Source: an uncultured Lachnospiraceae bacterium
GTDB taxonomy: Bacteria > Bacillota_A > Clostridia > Lachnospirales > Lachnospiraceae
Direction of reading: 5' to 3'
DNA length: 10,675 nucleotides
Assembly: GCA_910588595.1 (NCBI GenBank)
Contig: CAJUQU010000114.1
Span: 1-10,675, forward strand
Numbering within the stretch: the stretch's first letter is position 1; each line of letters starts with the position of its first letter. The position numbers and the translations under genes were made by a program. Under the pieces are notes generated by a model. It worked only from the letters and a program-made list of their open reading frames with translations. It made no database searches and was not told the DNA's origin. Below, in pieces: positions 1-5,623 of this stretch.

Positions 1-25
1 TCCCTACACGACGCTCTTCCGATCT
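1..25. other. Illumina adapter remnant (left end)
   Basis: These 25 bases match the 3' part of the Illumina TruSeq universal / read-1 adapter, ending in the diagnostic GCTCTTCCGATCT. The reverse complement of the same adapter closes the other end of the window. This is library contamination and not genomic DNA. Genomic sequence starts at about 26. Confidence 0.97.
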
Positions 26-360
26 GGGACATTGTGTTTTTTCAGGGCGTCCAGAATCGGCTGTGTGTTTCCGTTCTCATATCCGGCGTCAAAGGTCAGA
101 TAGATCACTTTTTCTGTATTCTCCCCCACGAAATGAGCATTATACTGTTTCAGCTCCTCCACAGAAGCATTTCCTGTGGGCTGGCTGCCCTCCTGGCCGA
201 AGCCAAGTCCCCAGTTTTCGGAGGAGACACTTCCGCTAACGGGGATCCCCCTCTCCTCTATCTTTTCATACCTGACATAGGCAGCACCTCTGCCAAGCAG
301 AAAGGCAGCTGTAAAAATCACGATCAACAGTGCAGTTTTTTTCAGATTGATTCTTTTCAT
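26..360 (-). CDS. pdaA: PdaA-like peptidoglycan N-acetylmuramic acid deacetylase, C-terminus missing
   Basis: The protein belongs to the polysaccharide deacetylase (NodB homology, CE4) superfamily and most resembles PdaA. PdaA removes the acetyl group from N-acetylmuramic acid so that muramic delta-lactam can form in cortex or cell-wall peptidoglycan. About 112 residues are present. A basic start and a hydrophobic segment at residues 9-24 form a signal anchor, so the enzyme should act outside the membrane. NWGLGF lies at 49-54, and the first NodB motif, TFDAGYENG, at 89-97, with the metal or catalytic Asp at 91. PdaA proteins typically have a non-Asp residue after that Asp, as here. The rest of the catalytic domain (more than half of a usual 260-300 residue protein) lies beyond the contig end. 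The last six residues of the open frame (DRKSVV) and its stop come from the adapter. I chose ATG 358-360. An in-frame ATG at 442-444 has no ribosome site and would add 28 residues of non-signal-like sequence. PdaA is usually linked to sporulation in Firmicutes, which would suit a spore-former. Confidence 0.85.
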
Positions 361-383
361 TTTTTCCGCTTTCGAAAGGGTTC

Positions 384-411
384 TTATTACAGAATATTTC
401 CAACCTGTAAA
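384..411 (-). promoter_or_regulatory. possible promoter for the PdaA-like gene
   Basis: On the minus strand, a TTTACA -35-like hexamer (406-411) is followed after 16 bases by TAATAA (384-389). It lies just upstream of the chosen start at 360, so the leader would be very short. Both hexamers are imperfect and the region is AT-rich, so this is a weak call. Confidence 0.3.
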
Positions 412-445
412 AAAATTCCTGTTTTCAAAAAAGATAAATGACATT

Positions 446-477
446 TTGCAAAAAAGTGTGTATTATTAGTATATAAT
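446..477 (+). promoter_or_regulatory. probable promoter for the HTH-GNAT pair
   Basis: A perfect TATAAT -10 (472-477) lies 33 bases upstream of the ATG of the HTH gene. The nearest -35-like hexamer is TTGCAA (446-451), but the 20-base spacing is longer than optimal. This suggests a weak promoter or one that needs an activator. The -10 is convincing; the -35 is not. Confidence 0.45.
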
Positions 478-509
478 AAAATAGAATGCAATAAGGAGGC
501 AGCAGGAAT

Positions 510-845
510 ATGAAAAAAGAGACATGTGTATCACTTGATTTGTGGATGACCGGACGGGTGTTGAATAACAAGATCAGGAAGAGCGGCTATACGATCGCCC
601 AGATTCAAAAGGAGTTGAATCTCTCCTGCCCACAGCCGATCTACCGCTGGATGAATGGGCAGACCATGCCTTCCATTGATAATCTTTACAAGCTGAGCAG
701 GATATTAAAAGTGCATATGGAGGATCTGGTGGTGCCGATGCAGGATGATGTCTGGATCTTATATACAAGCCGGAATCCGGAAGGAAGCATTCGTCTGAAA
801 AAGTATCATAGTGCATATCTTAAAAAATCGAAAAGGGTAGGGTAG
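510..845 (+). CDS. small HTH (XRE/Cro-C1 type) transcriptional regulator
   Basis: This 111-residue protein should be a DNA-binding regulator in the cytoplasm. Residues about 14-75 form a Cro/C1-type helix-turn-helix: an initial helix (GRVLNNKIRKSG), then YTIAQIQKELNLS, the recognition helix around CPQPIYRWMNG, and the closing helices IDNLYKLSRILKVHMEDL. After about residue 76 the tail is short and basic (many Lys and Arg), with no ligand or protease domain visible. The ribosome site AAGGAGG (493-499) is strong and sits 10 bases before the ATG. The stop is 8 bases before the next gene, so the two are probably transcribed and perhaps translated together. I have seen similar stand-alone HTH proteins in many Clostridia, but neither the operator nor the target is evident here. 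Confidence 0.8.
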   Translation: MKKETCVSLDLWMTGRVLNNKIRKSGYTIAQIQKELNLSCPQPIYRWMNGQTMPSIDNLYKLSRILKVHMEDLVVPMQDDVWILYTSRNPEGSIRLKKYHSAYLKKSKRVG

Positions 846-853
846 ACAATGCA

Positions 854-1588
854 ATGGATGTTACACATCAAGTTATGATAACTCAAAATGCCGATGAAGC
901 GGGATACTACGCTGCCAATCATATTCCGTATGTAGTGTGGTTAAATGAAAGGAATACAGATCAAAGTTTTCCGAGCGGCGCTTACTGTGTGGAGAACCTC
1001 AGTGACATCGATGCACGGTATCTCGACAGGGTATACAGACGCTTTCATGATATCCCATGGGATATCGCCGAGACGGAGCGGTTAAAGATCCGGGAGATCG
1101 CGGTGACGGATGTGCCGCAACTGTATGAACTGTACAGCGATGCGAGCATAACGCAGTATATGGAACCGCTTTTTGCAGATCCGGAGCAGGAAGTGACCTA
1201 CACAAAAGAGTACATTAAAAATATCTATGGATTCTACGGATTTGGGATGTGGGTTCTGGAGGAGAAGAAACAGGGACAGGTCATAGGAAGGGCAGGGTTG
1301 GAATACAAGGAAGGCTTTGAGGGGCTGGAGCTGGGCTTCATGCTGGGTGTGCAGTATCAACACAAAGGTTATGCATATGAGGCGTGCAGCGAGATCCTTG
1401 CGTATGGGATCAGGGAGCTGGATCAGAGGACATACTGTTCGTTTATCAATGAAAATAACACTGCATCGATCCATCTGTGCGAACGGCTCGGATTTACACC
1501 GCAGGACAAAGTGAGGCTAGGTGAGATCGATTTCGACGGAACGACAGTTGAAAAAGAATTTATACAGTATGTCTATCATGCAGATTAG
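854..1588 (+). CDS. GNAT N-acetyltransferase with an N-terminal extension
   Basis: The C-terminal part (about residues 74-238 of 244) is a GNAT fold of the RimJ/RimL (Acetyltransf_3) type. Such enzymes transfer acetyl from acetyl-CoA to an amine on a small molecule or protein. RLKIREIAVTDVPQLYELYSD is the usual first strand and helix. QHKGYA at 169-174 fits the Q/R-x-x-G-x-G/A acetyl-CoA loop, and INENNTASIHLCERLGF (198-214) is the usual motif B region. Residues 1-70 lie outside the GNAT core. They read as an alternating strand and helix pattern (VMITQNADEAGYYAANHIPYVVWL) and end in RRFHDIPWDI, like one half of a Rossmann or HAD-type fold. Lachnospiraceae GNAT proteins often seem to carry such an extension, and its role is unknown to me. 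ATG 854 follows a weak GGTAGGG site overlapping the upstream stop, which suits translational coupling. An ATG at 849 is out of frame. Substrate unknown. Confidence 0.85.
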   Translation: MDVTHQVMITQNADEAGYYAANHIPYVVWLNERNTDQSFPSGAYCVENLSDIDARYLDRVYRRFHDIPWDIAETERLKIREIAVTDVPQLYELYSDASITQYMEPLFADPEQEVTYTKEYIKNIYGFYGFGMWVLEEKKQGQVIGRAGLEYKEGFEGLELGFMLGVQYQHKGYAYEACSEILAYGIRELDQRTYCSFINENNTASIHLCERLGFTPQDKVRLGEIDFDGTTVEKEFIQYVYHAD

Positions 1589-1599
1589 AGTGTGCATGA

Positions 1600-1633
1600 A
1601 AAAGAACCCAAAGAATTGACTTTGGGTTCTTTT
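1600..1633. terminator. bidirectional intrinsic terminator between converging genes
   Basis: A 14-bp perfect inverted repeat (1600-1613 with 1620-1633) encloses a 6-base loop, AATTGA. The arms contain AGAACCCAAAG and its complement. T-rich 3' ends exist on both strands (TTTTCT on plus, TTTTTC on minus), partly within the stem. It lies 11 bases after the GNAT stop and 18 bases from the HD-GYP stop, so it most likely ends transcription from both sides. Confidence 0.9.
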
Positions 1634-1651
1634 CTGGTCATATATGCTAAT

Positions 1652-2812
1652 TTAAATGATCGTCTCGATGGAAATATTTTTCTGGTTCGACAATTGCAGT
1701 ATCGTCTGATAATAGGATTGCTGCAGGTCGATGATCTCATCGTTCTCTGTGCGTATGACAGGATGAGAGTAGTTGTTGGGGTTGATGAAGATCACATTTC
1801 CCTCCATGCCGTTGCTCAAGGTAACTCTGTGATTGAGGTATGAATTCGATACATTCTCCAGGAATGTGAGGATGTACTTGATCTCATACTTCTGGATGCC
1901 GTCGTCCTCAAAGTATTTTATCACAGAGAAGGGACACATCGCTGCGCGGTATACGCGCTCACTTGTCATGGCATCAAAGATGTCTGCGATCGTGACGATC
2001 TTGGAGAACCTGTCGATCTCGTCGCCGGTCAGACCATATGGATATCCGCTCCCGTCGCATTTCTCATGGTGCATCAGCGCGGCATTCTTGACAGGTTCGG
2101 GGATGCTGCTGTAGCGTCCGAGCAAATGGAATCCTTCCGTGGTATGTGTTTTAACGATTTCAAATTCATCAGGGGTCAGCTTGCCAGGCTTTCGCAGGAC
2201 TCCGGTCGGAAGCATGAACTTGCCGACATCGTGGAACAGTCCGCAGGCAGTTGCCATCATCTGATCCGCCTCGGAGAAGTGGAGCCAGCGTGCAAGTACA
2301 TTGGAGATCAGTGCAACATCAATGCAGTGGTTGTACACGGAATCCTCAATGTTGTGCATATTTAGGAGCATCTCAAAGATGCTGATCTCCTGCTTGTCCT
2401 GATGCAGCAAAGACATGGTTTCTTTTAATAATTCGTTTGCGCGGAATGGCTCATTGCGGTATAGTGATTTCATGAGGTTATTCTGATAGTGTTCGGCACA
2501 CCGCGCAAATTCCTGCGAAAAGCGCTGAAACTGCCTGTTCGCAGAGGCTTCGGCACTGGCGGCATCGGTATTGTAAAGACGTGCGATGGCTGTGTCCTGC
2601 ATGAGGATCGCTGCGTTTGCCATGGGGGTTGACATGTCGACGATCAGATCGTCTTCAATCTGTGCGTAATATATAGAATATCCTTCTAAACGTGATATAA
2701 TATTTTCAGTGAGGATGATACCTTTTGGAACGATGGTCTCATGATCATATGATACGATGTCCTCAGCGGTCACCATGCCCGGAAGCAGTGCAGTGATAGG
2801 AATTTGTTTCAT
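1652..2812 (-). CDS. HD-GYP domain protein, probable cyclic di-GMP phosphodiesterase
   Basis: This 386-residue cytoplasmic protein has a complete HD-GYP domain at about residues 140-315. HD-GYP enzymes are metal-dependent and hydrolyse cyclic di-GMP (some cGAMP). Key residues are present: H162 in the early histidine motif, H194-D195 in HDVGK, H223 in KTHTTEGF, H248-H249 in HHE, the GYP triad inside GSGYP (254-258), and D277 in IADIFDAM. The first 55 or so residues resemble the small domain (LLPGMVTAEDIV, then a VPKGIILTENIISRL stretch) that often precedes stand-alone HD-GYP domains. There is no receiver domain and no membrane segment. After residue 315 comes a roughly 70-residue tail of predicted beta strands (HRVTLSNGMEGNVIFINP) of unknown role. 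The start is preceded by a purine-rich AAGAGAGAA site. A good promoter lies upstream and a shared terminator downstream, so it appears monocistronic. Intact metal ligands suggest an active enzyme; the nucleotide substrate is inferred from family membership. Confidence 0.93.
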   Translation of the reverse strand: MKQIPITALLPGMVTAEDIVSYDHETIVPKGIILTENIISRLEGYSIYYAQIEDDLIVDMSTPMANAAILMQDTAIARLYNTDAASAEASANRQFQRFSQEFARCAEHYQNNLMKSLYRNEPFRANELLKETMSLLHQDKQEISIFEMLLNMHNIEDSVYNHCIDVALISNVLARWLHFSEADQMMATACGLFHDVGKFMLPTGVLRKPGKLTPDEFEIVKTHTTEGFHLLGRYSSIPEPVKNAALMHHEKCDGSGYPYGLTGDEIDRFSKIVTIADIFDAMTSERVYRAAMCPFSVIKYFEDDGIQKYEIKYILTFLENVSNSYLNHRVTLSNGMEGNVIFINPNNYSHPVIRTENDEIIDLQQSYYQTILQLSNQKNISIETII

Positions 2813-2856
2813 AAAGTTCTCTCTTTCTAAAAGTGTAATCCTAAAAGCCCAATTCT

Positions 2857-2885
2857 ATTTTAACGGTTATATTAAAAAATGTCAA
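2857..2885 (-). promoter_or_regulatory. sigma-A-type promoter of the HD-GYP gene
   Basis: Reading the minus strand, a perfect TTGACA -35 (2880-2885) is followed after exactly 17 bases by TAAAAT (2857-2862). Transcription would start near 2850, giving a leader of about 38 bases before the ATG at 2812. Confidence 0.75.
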
Positions 2886-2903
2886 ATATAAGGAGGTATA
2901 TAT

Positions 2904-3515
2904 ATGAAAAAATATACGAATATACACAAATTATCCGACAACAGGTTCCTAAATCTGTTTAAGCTGGATGCGCTGACAGACAGCGGCCGCCCTTTTGATT
3001 ATTTTTTTGTCTCAAGGCGCAAAGCGGAGGAGATCAAGCTGCTGACGGGGGACAGCGCGGCGGAGGGTGTGGTGATCTATCCCATATTGAGAGATGATCC
3101 GGATAAGATCGTTATGATCAGGCAGTACCGGTATCCGCTGGGAGATTATCTGTATGAACTGCCTGCCGGGCTGATCGATGCAGGGGAGACACCCGACATT
3201 GCTGCCGTTCGGGAGATGAAGGAGGAGACAGGGCTTTCCTTTGAAGTATATACAGGCGGAGACGCCGCATACCGCAGACCGTTTTTTATGGGAGCTGGGT
3301 TTACGGATGAGAGCTGCAATGCAGTTTTTGGGTATGCCAGCGGAACGATCAGCCACGACCAGCTAGAGGATACGGAATCAATAAGGGTACTGATCGTGGA
3401 TAAGGAGGAGGCACATCGCATCCTGAGGGAGGAAAAAGTCTCGATCAGGGCAGCGTATCTTCTCATGAATTTTCTGCATTCAGACAAAAGTGCACCATTT
3501 CAATTTTTACAGTGA
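2904..3515 (+). CDS. Nudix hydrolase, ADP-ribose pyrophosphatase type
   Basis: This 203-residue cytoplasmic enzyme carries a full-match Nudix box, G-x5-E-x7-R-E-U-x-E-E-x-G-U, starting at G89 (GLIDAGE) and ending at G110-L111 (REMKEETGL at 103-111). The glutamates E104, E107 and E108 should bind magnesium. The preceding strand IVMIRQYRYPLGDYLYELPAG and the later GAGFTDE are typical of the ADP-ribose / NDP-sugar pyrophosphatase branch (NudF/YqkG-like), which splits ADP-ribose into AMP and ribose 5-phosphate. The length is close to the family norm. The start is firmly set by AAGGAGG at 2890-2896, seven bases before the ATG. The gene is divergent from the HD-GYP gene across 91 bases. A TATATT -10 candidate at 2868-2873 lies in that gap, but I see no matching -35. 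No hairpin terminator follows. Exact substrate not proven. Confidence 0.9.
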   Translation: MKKYTNIHKLSDNRFLNLFKLDALTDSGRPFDYFFVSRRKAEEIKLLTGDSAAEGVVIYPILRDDPDKIVMIRQYRYPLGDYLYELPAGLIDAGETPDIAAVREMKEETGLSFEVYTGGDAAYRRPFFMGAGFTDESCNAVFGYASGTISHDQLEDTESIRVLIVDKEEAHRILREEKVSIRAAYLLMNFLHSDKSAPFQFLQ

Positions 3516-3942
3516 TATTAAAATAACATCAGTTATTAAAATGTGGCTGTAAGCCCCGGAAAATCGGGATTGTGTGCAGATAATGTCGAAATTTGTAGAA
3601 ATGAAAGATTTTTGAAAGTTTTCATGCTGAGAAAAAGAGATCTTGCACTGCAAGAAAAACCGGGATTTATTCAAGATAGAGAAAACAAAACACATCTTCA
3701 GTGCAGGGCAAAAGAAGTGAGGGCGGTCTGGAAGGTCAGAACAGTGAAGGAAATCATTCACACAATGCAAGTGGTATATACGAGGGTGCCTCAATAGATA
3801 TCGCATGTTATAGATTAACGGATCTACAGGGTCACACAGAGGAAATGTATGATATTTTGCAGGATGATGGGAATAAGTAATGCTTATGTTACAGTTTTGA
3901 TTAATTTCTAAAGATTGTGTGTTCAATTTCTGAAAAGTGTGG
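3516..3942. other. gap without a convincing gene
   Basis: Between the Nudix stop and the promoter of the next gene the sequence is AT-rich; one sampled 60-base stretch (3601-3660) has 21 G or C. It holds a small perfect hairpin (TCTTGCACTGCAAGA, about 3640-3654) without a T-tract on the plus strand, and the open stretch listed separately at 3680-3880. Long frames on both strands here lack ribosome sites and look like chance. No RNA gene is recognisable. Confidence 0.5.
3680..3880 (+). other. open reading stretch without a start, possible gene remnant
   Basis: One frame is open for 66 codons and ends at TAA 3878-3880. The translation is mixed and acidic, rich in G, S, N and D, with segments such as SGIYEGASIDIACYRLTD and TEEMYDILQDDGNK, and reads more like real protein than the AT-rich noise around it. 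No ATG with a ribosome site opens it: the frame is closed upstream by TAG at 3677, a GTG at 3701 has no Shine-Dalgarno sequence, and the only ATG is near the end. It could be the decayed 3' end of a lost gene or coincidence. I do not recognise the family. Confidence 0.25.
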
Positions 3943-3948
3943 TATGAT
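3940..3948 (+). promoter_or_regulatory. extended -10 promoter before the DUF6465-like gene
   Basis: TGG followed directly by TATGAT (3943-3948) forms an extended -10 element 66 bases upstream of the ATG at 4015. Only a poor -35 (TGTTCA at 17-base spacing) is visible, which extended -10 promoters tolerate. Confidence 0.5.
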
Positions 3949-4014
3949 AATACAGGAGTATTCATAAAAGGATTTATTGTCGATCAGATATAAGATAAGA
4001 AAGGAAGCGTTACG

Positions 4015-4422
4015 ATGGTGGACAAATTGGAATTAAATAAGGAAGATCCACAGGTCACTAAGGCAGTGGAGTCCAAGGATGAGCCAAAGACGGCTGCAAA
4101 GACCATAGAGGAGCCTAAACCAGCTGCAGAGGTCAAAGAGGAGCCTAAAGCAACAGCAAAGTCCAAGGATGAGCCGAAGCCAGCTGCAAAGAAAACGGGA
4201 TATCTGTCGGAGATCGATGGTGTTGAGGTTGATTTTGAGCTGCAGTACCGAGACCGGGAGACGGACATGAAAGACATCGCCAAAAGGGTTACTGAGGATT
4301 ATGCCAACAGAGGAAATGATCCAGCCACGATCGAGTTGATCCATGTATATTTAAAGCCGACTGATTTTACAGCGTACTATGTGATCAATAATTCATATGA
4401 AGGAAAGATTCCCTTGTTCTAA
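4015..4422 (+). CDS. DUF6465-like small protein with a repetitive charged N-terminus
   Basis: This 135-residue protein has two parts. Residues 1-61 are low-complexity, Lys/Glu/Pro/Ala-rich and probably disordered, and include four 10-residue repeats at 22-61 of the form (D/E)EPK-x-(A/T)AK. Residues about 62-135 are a compact alpha/beta domain (VEVDFELQYRDRETDMKDIAKRVTEDYANRG, then IHVYLKPTDFTAYYVINNSYEGKIPLF). This matches what I remember of the DUF6465 family of Clostridia, where a KKPA-rich tail also precedes such a domain and the protein ends in a short hydrophobic motif (here PLF). No signal peptide or membrane span is present. No function is established. The histone-like, AK-rich tail could suggest nucleic-acid binding, but that is a guess. 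AAAGGAAG at 4000-4007 is the ribosome site. The LacI gene starts 60 bases downstream with no terminator between, so read-through is possible. Confidence 0.7.
   Translation: MVDKLELNKEDPQVTKAVESKDEPKTAAKTIEEPKPAAEVKEEPKATAKSKDEPKPAAKKTGYLSEIDGVEVDFELQYRDRETDMKDIAKRVTEDYANRGNDPATIELIHVYLKPTDFTAYYVINNSYEGKIPLF
4078..4197 (+). repeat. four 30-bp tandem repeats inside the DUF6465-like gene
   Basis: Units start at 4078, 4108, 4138 and 4168 and keep the reading frame exactly (10 codons each): DEPKTAAKTI, EEPKPAAEVK, EEPKATAKSK, DEPKPAAKKT. The DNA units are clearly related but diverged, with GA(T/G)GAGCC(A/T/G)AA(A/G) opening each. A longer identity, TCCAAGGATGAGCC, recurs exactly 90 bases apart (4072 and 4162), which suggests slippage or duplication of a three-unit block. 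Confidence 0.85.
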
Positions 4423-4451
4423 TTGACGAAATGTGTCCTGCTTAATGTAAA
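4423..4451 (+). promoter_or_regulatory. possible promoter of the first LacI-family gene
   Basis: TTGACG (4423-4428) begins directly after the stop of the previous gene and is followed after 17 bases by TGTAAA (4446-4451). The -35 is good (5 of 6) and the -10 moderate (4 of 6). It would give a leader of about 25 bases before the ATG at 4483. Confidence 0.45.
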
Positions 4452-4482
4452 GTACTAAGGGGAAAGGGAGTAAGGGGAACCG

Positions 4483-5496
4483 ATGAAGAAGGTAACAATA
4501 CAAGATATTGCGGCTGAGATGGGGCTTAGCCGTAATACCGTAGCAAAAGCACTGAATGGCGGATTGGTCTCTCCGCAGACGAGACATGCGGTTGTACAGA
4601 AAGCTTGGCAGATGGGATATACCAAGCTGGATGAAAATCTTGTGGAGGAGGTCAAGCTGACTTACCGCAGAGCGAATACGGGAACAATACTGGTGCTGTT
4701 CAATCATATGCAGTCCACTTTCTGGACAAGGGCGCTTGCGGGTATCAGCAATGCAGTAAACGACGAAGGATACCGCATGCAGCTTCATGTGGTGGATGAG
4801 AAGGATCGGGACGGAGAGGATACTGTCAGGCTGATAGCGGATGATGTCAAGGGAATTATATTTTTGAGCGTTTTTTCGGCGAAATTTGTAAGGGGGATCG
4901 GACGCAAAAAGCTTCCTATGACATTTTTTAACAGTCCTGTCAACGCGCAGGAATATATCAAGCTTGGGGATGTCATCAATGTGGAAGGGTTTTATTCGAT
5001 GAATACATTGACGGACTATGTGATCAGGCAGAAGAACTGTACCAAGTTTGCGTACATTGGATTTGCGGAAGGATCGCGCATGATACAGGCGAGATATCTG
5101 GGATTTCTGAATGCGTGCAGCCAGAATCACATCCAGCTGGATGAACGGCTTCAGTATACACGCCCCGCCAACAGTGTCAGCTTCAGCTATGCCATGGTTG
5201 AGGAGATCATAAAAAATATGCCCTACATACCGGAGGCTTTCATCTGTGAGGATGATGATGTGGCAAAGCATGTCTCGCTCGCCCTTTTGCAGCGCGATGC
5301 GCAGGCAGTAAAAAGGGTGGTCATCACAGGTTTTAACAATACGCTGGAGACAGATTTTTTCAAAAAAGATATCCTCACGGTCGATGTGCGCATTGAGGAG
5401 ATGGGCAGGCGCCTTGTGAAGTCGGTGATCGACAAGGTAAAATCCCCGACAATGGATGCCGCATTTACAACAATAGCTACATATCCTGGATGCTGA
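4483..5496 (+). CDS. LacI-family transcriptional regulator
   Basis: This 337-residue protein is full length for the LacI/GalR family, which bind operators as dimers and respond to a sugar or related ligand. Residues 4-23 form the N-terminal HTH (VTIQDIAAEMGLSRNTVAKAL), followed by the hinge region around PQTRHAVVQKAWQMGY (31-46). From about residue 65 a periplasmic-binding-protein-like effector domain begins (GTILVLFNHMQSTFWTRALAGISNAV). The recognition helix (SRNTVAKALNG) departs from the common S-x-T-T-V-S-R-x-L-N form, with Asn at the second specificity position, so its operator may be unusual. The start is supported by AAGGGGA four to eight bases upstream. It lies 127 bases before the DegV gene, whose promoter region contains an operator-like palindrome. 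Regulation of the DegV-epimerase genes or of itself is a reasonable inference; the ligand cannot be told. Confidence 0.9.
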   Translation: MKKVTIQDIAAEMGLSRNTVAKALNGGLVSPQTRHAVVQKAWQMGYTKLDENLVEEVKLTYRRANTGTILVLFNHMQSTFWTRALAGISNAVNDEGYRMQLHVVDEKDRDGEDTVRLIADDVKGIIFLSVFSAKFVRGIGRKKLPMTFFNSPVNAQEYIKLGDVINVEGFYSMNTLTDYVIRQKNCTKFAYIGFAEGSRMIQARYLGFLNACSQNHIQLDERLQYTRPANSVSFSYAMVEEIIKNMPYIPEAFICEDDDVAKHVSLALLQRDAQAVKRVVITGFNNTLETDFFKKDILTVDVRIEEMGRRLVKSVIDKVKSPTMDAAFTTIATYPGC

Positions 5497-5527
5497 TATG
5501 CTGGAGTAAAAAATTCATAGATAAACG

Positions 5528-5556
5528 ATGACAATATAGGAAATGCGTGATATAAT
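5528..5556 (+). promoter_or_regulatory. sigma-A promoter of the DegV-epimerase operon
   Basis: ATGACA (5528-5533, one mismatch to TTGACA) and a perfect TATAAT (5551-5556) are separated by exactly 17 bases. The start of transcription would fall near 5563, giving a leader of about 60 bases that carries the operator-like element. Confidence 0.75.
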
Positions 5557-5568
5557 TTCAATATCTAC

Positions 5569-5594
5569 CAAACGTAGTAATGAAAACGTTGTGG
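5569..5594 (+). promoter_or_regulatory. operator-like element, CcpA cre or LacI type
   Basis: Just downstream of the likely transcription start, TGAAAACGTTGTGG (5581-5594) agrees with the catabolite-response consensus TGWNANCGNTNWCA at all but the last two bases. CAAACGTA (5569-5576) lies beside it, so AACGT and ACGTT form an inverted pair with centres 15 bases apart. A central CG flanked by A and T runs is typical of LacI/CcpA operators. A site placed at +6 to +31 would repress by blocking the polymerase. No binding can be shown from sequence. Confidence 0.45.
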
Positions 5595-5623
5595 AATATT
5601 AAATGAAAAGTGAGGTTTAAACA

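Noticed and set aside
361..444. 28-residue N-terminal extension of the PdaA-like protein starting at 444
   Set aside because: No ribosome site precedes that ATG, the added residues are unlike a signal peptide, and starting at 360 puts the hydrophobic anchor at the expected position.
510..1588. HTH plus GNAT pair as a type II toxin-antitoxin (GNAT toxin with HTH or RHH antitoxin)
   Set aside because: The antitoxins of GNAT toxins are usually RHH proteins with short toxins of about 160-180 residues. Here the GNAT is a 244-residue RimJ/RimL-like protein with an extra domain and the HTH is Cro/C1-like, so the layout alone does not support the claim.
3640..3654. Small palindrome TCTTGCACTGCAAGA as a terminator of the Nudix gene
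   Set aside because: It is followed by A residues on the plus strand, lies more than 120 bases after the stop, and the stem is short.
3543..3797. 84-residue plus-strand frame starting at GTG in the same gap
   Set aside because: No Shine-Dalgarno sequence before the GTG, a strongly basic random-looking translation, and conflict with the more protein-like frame at 3680-3880.
3507..3965. 152-residue minus-strand frame in the gap after the Nudix gene
   Set aside because: No ribosome site, Cys/His/Phe-rich translation without a domain, and overlap with the end of the Nudix gene and the promoter of the next gene.
4393..5271. 292-residue minus-strand frame opposite the first LacI gene
   Set aside because: It lies fully within the antisense of a clear LacI-family gene, shows no domain, and has low-complexity Ile, Leu and His content typical of a shadow frame.
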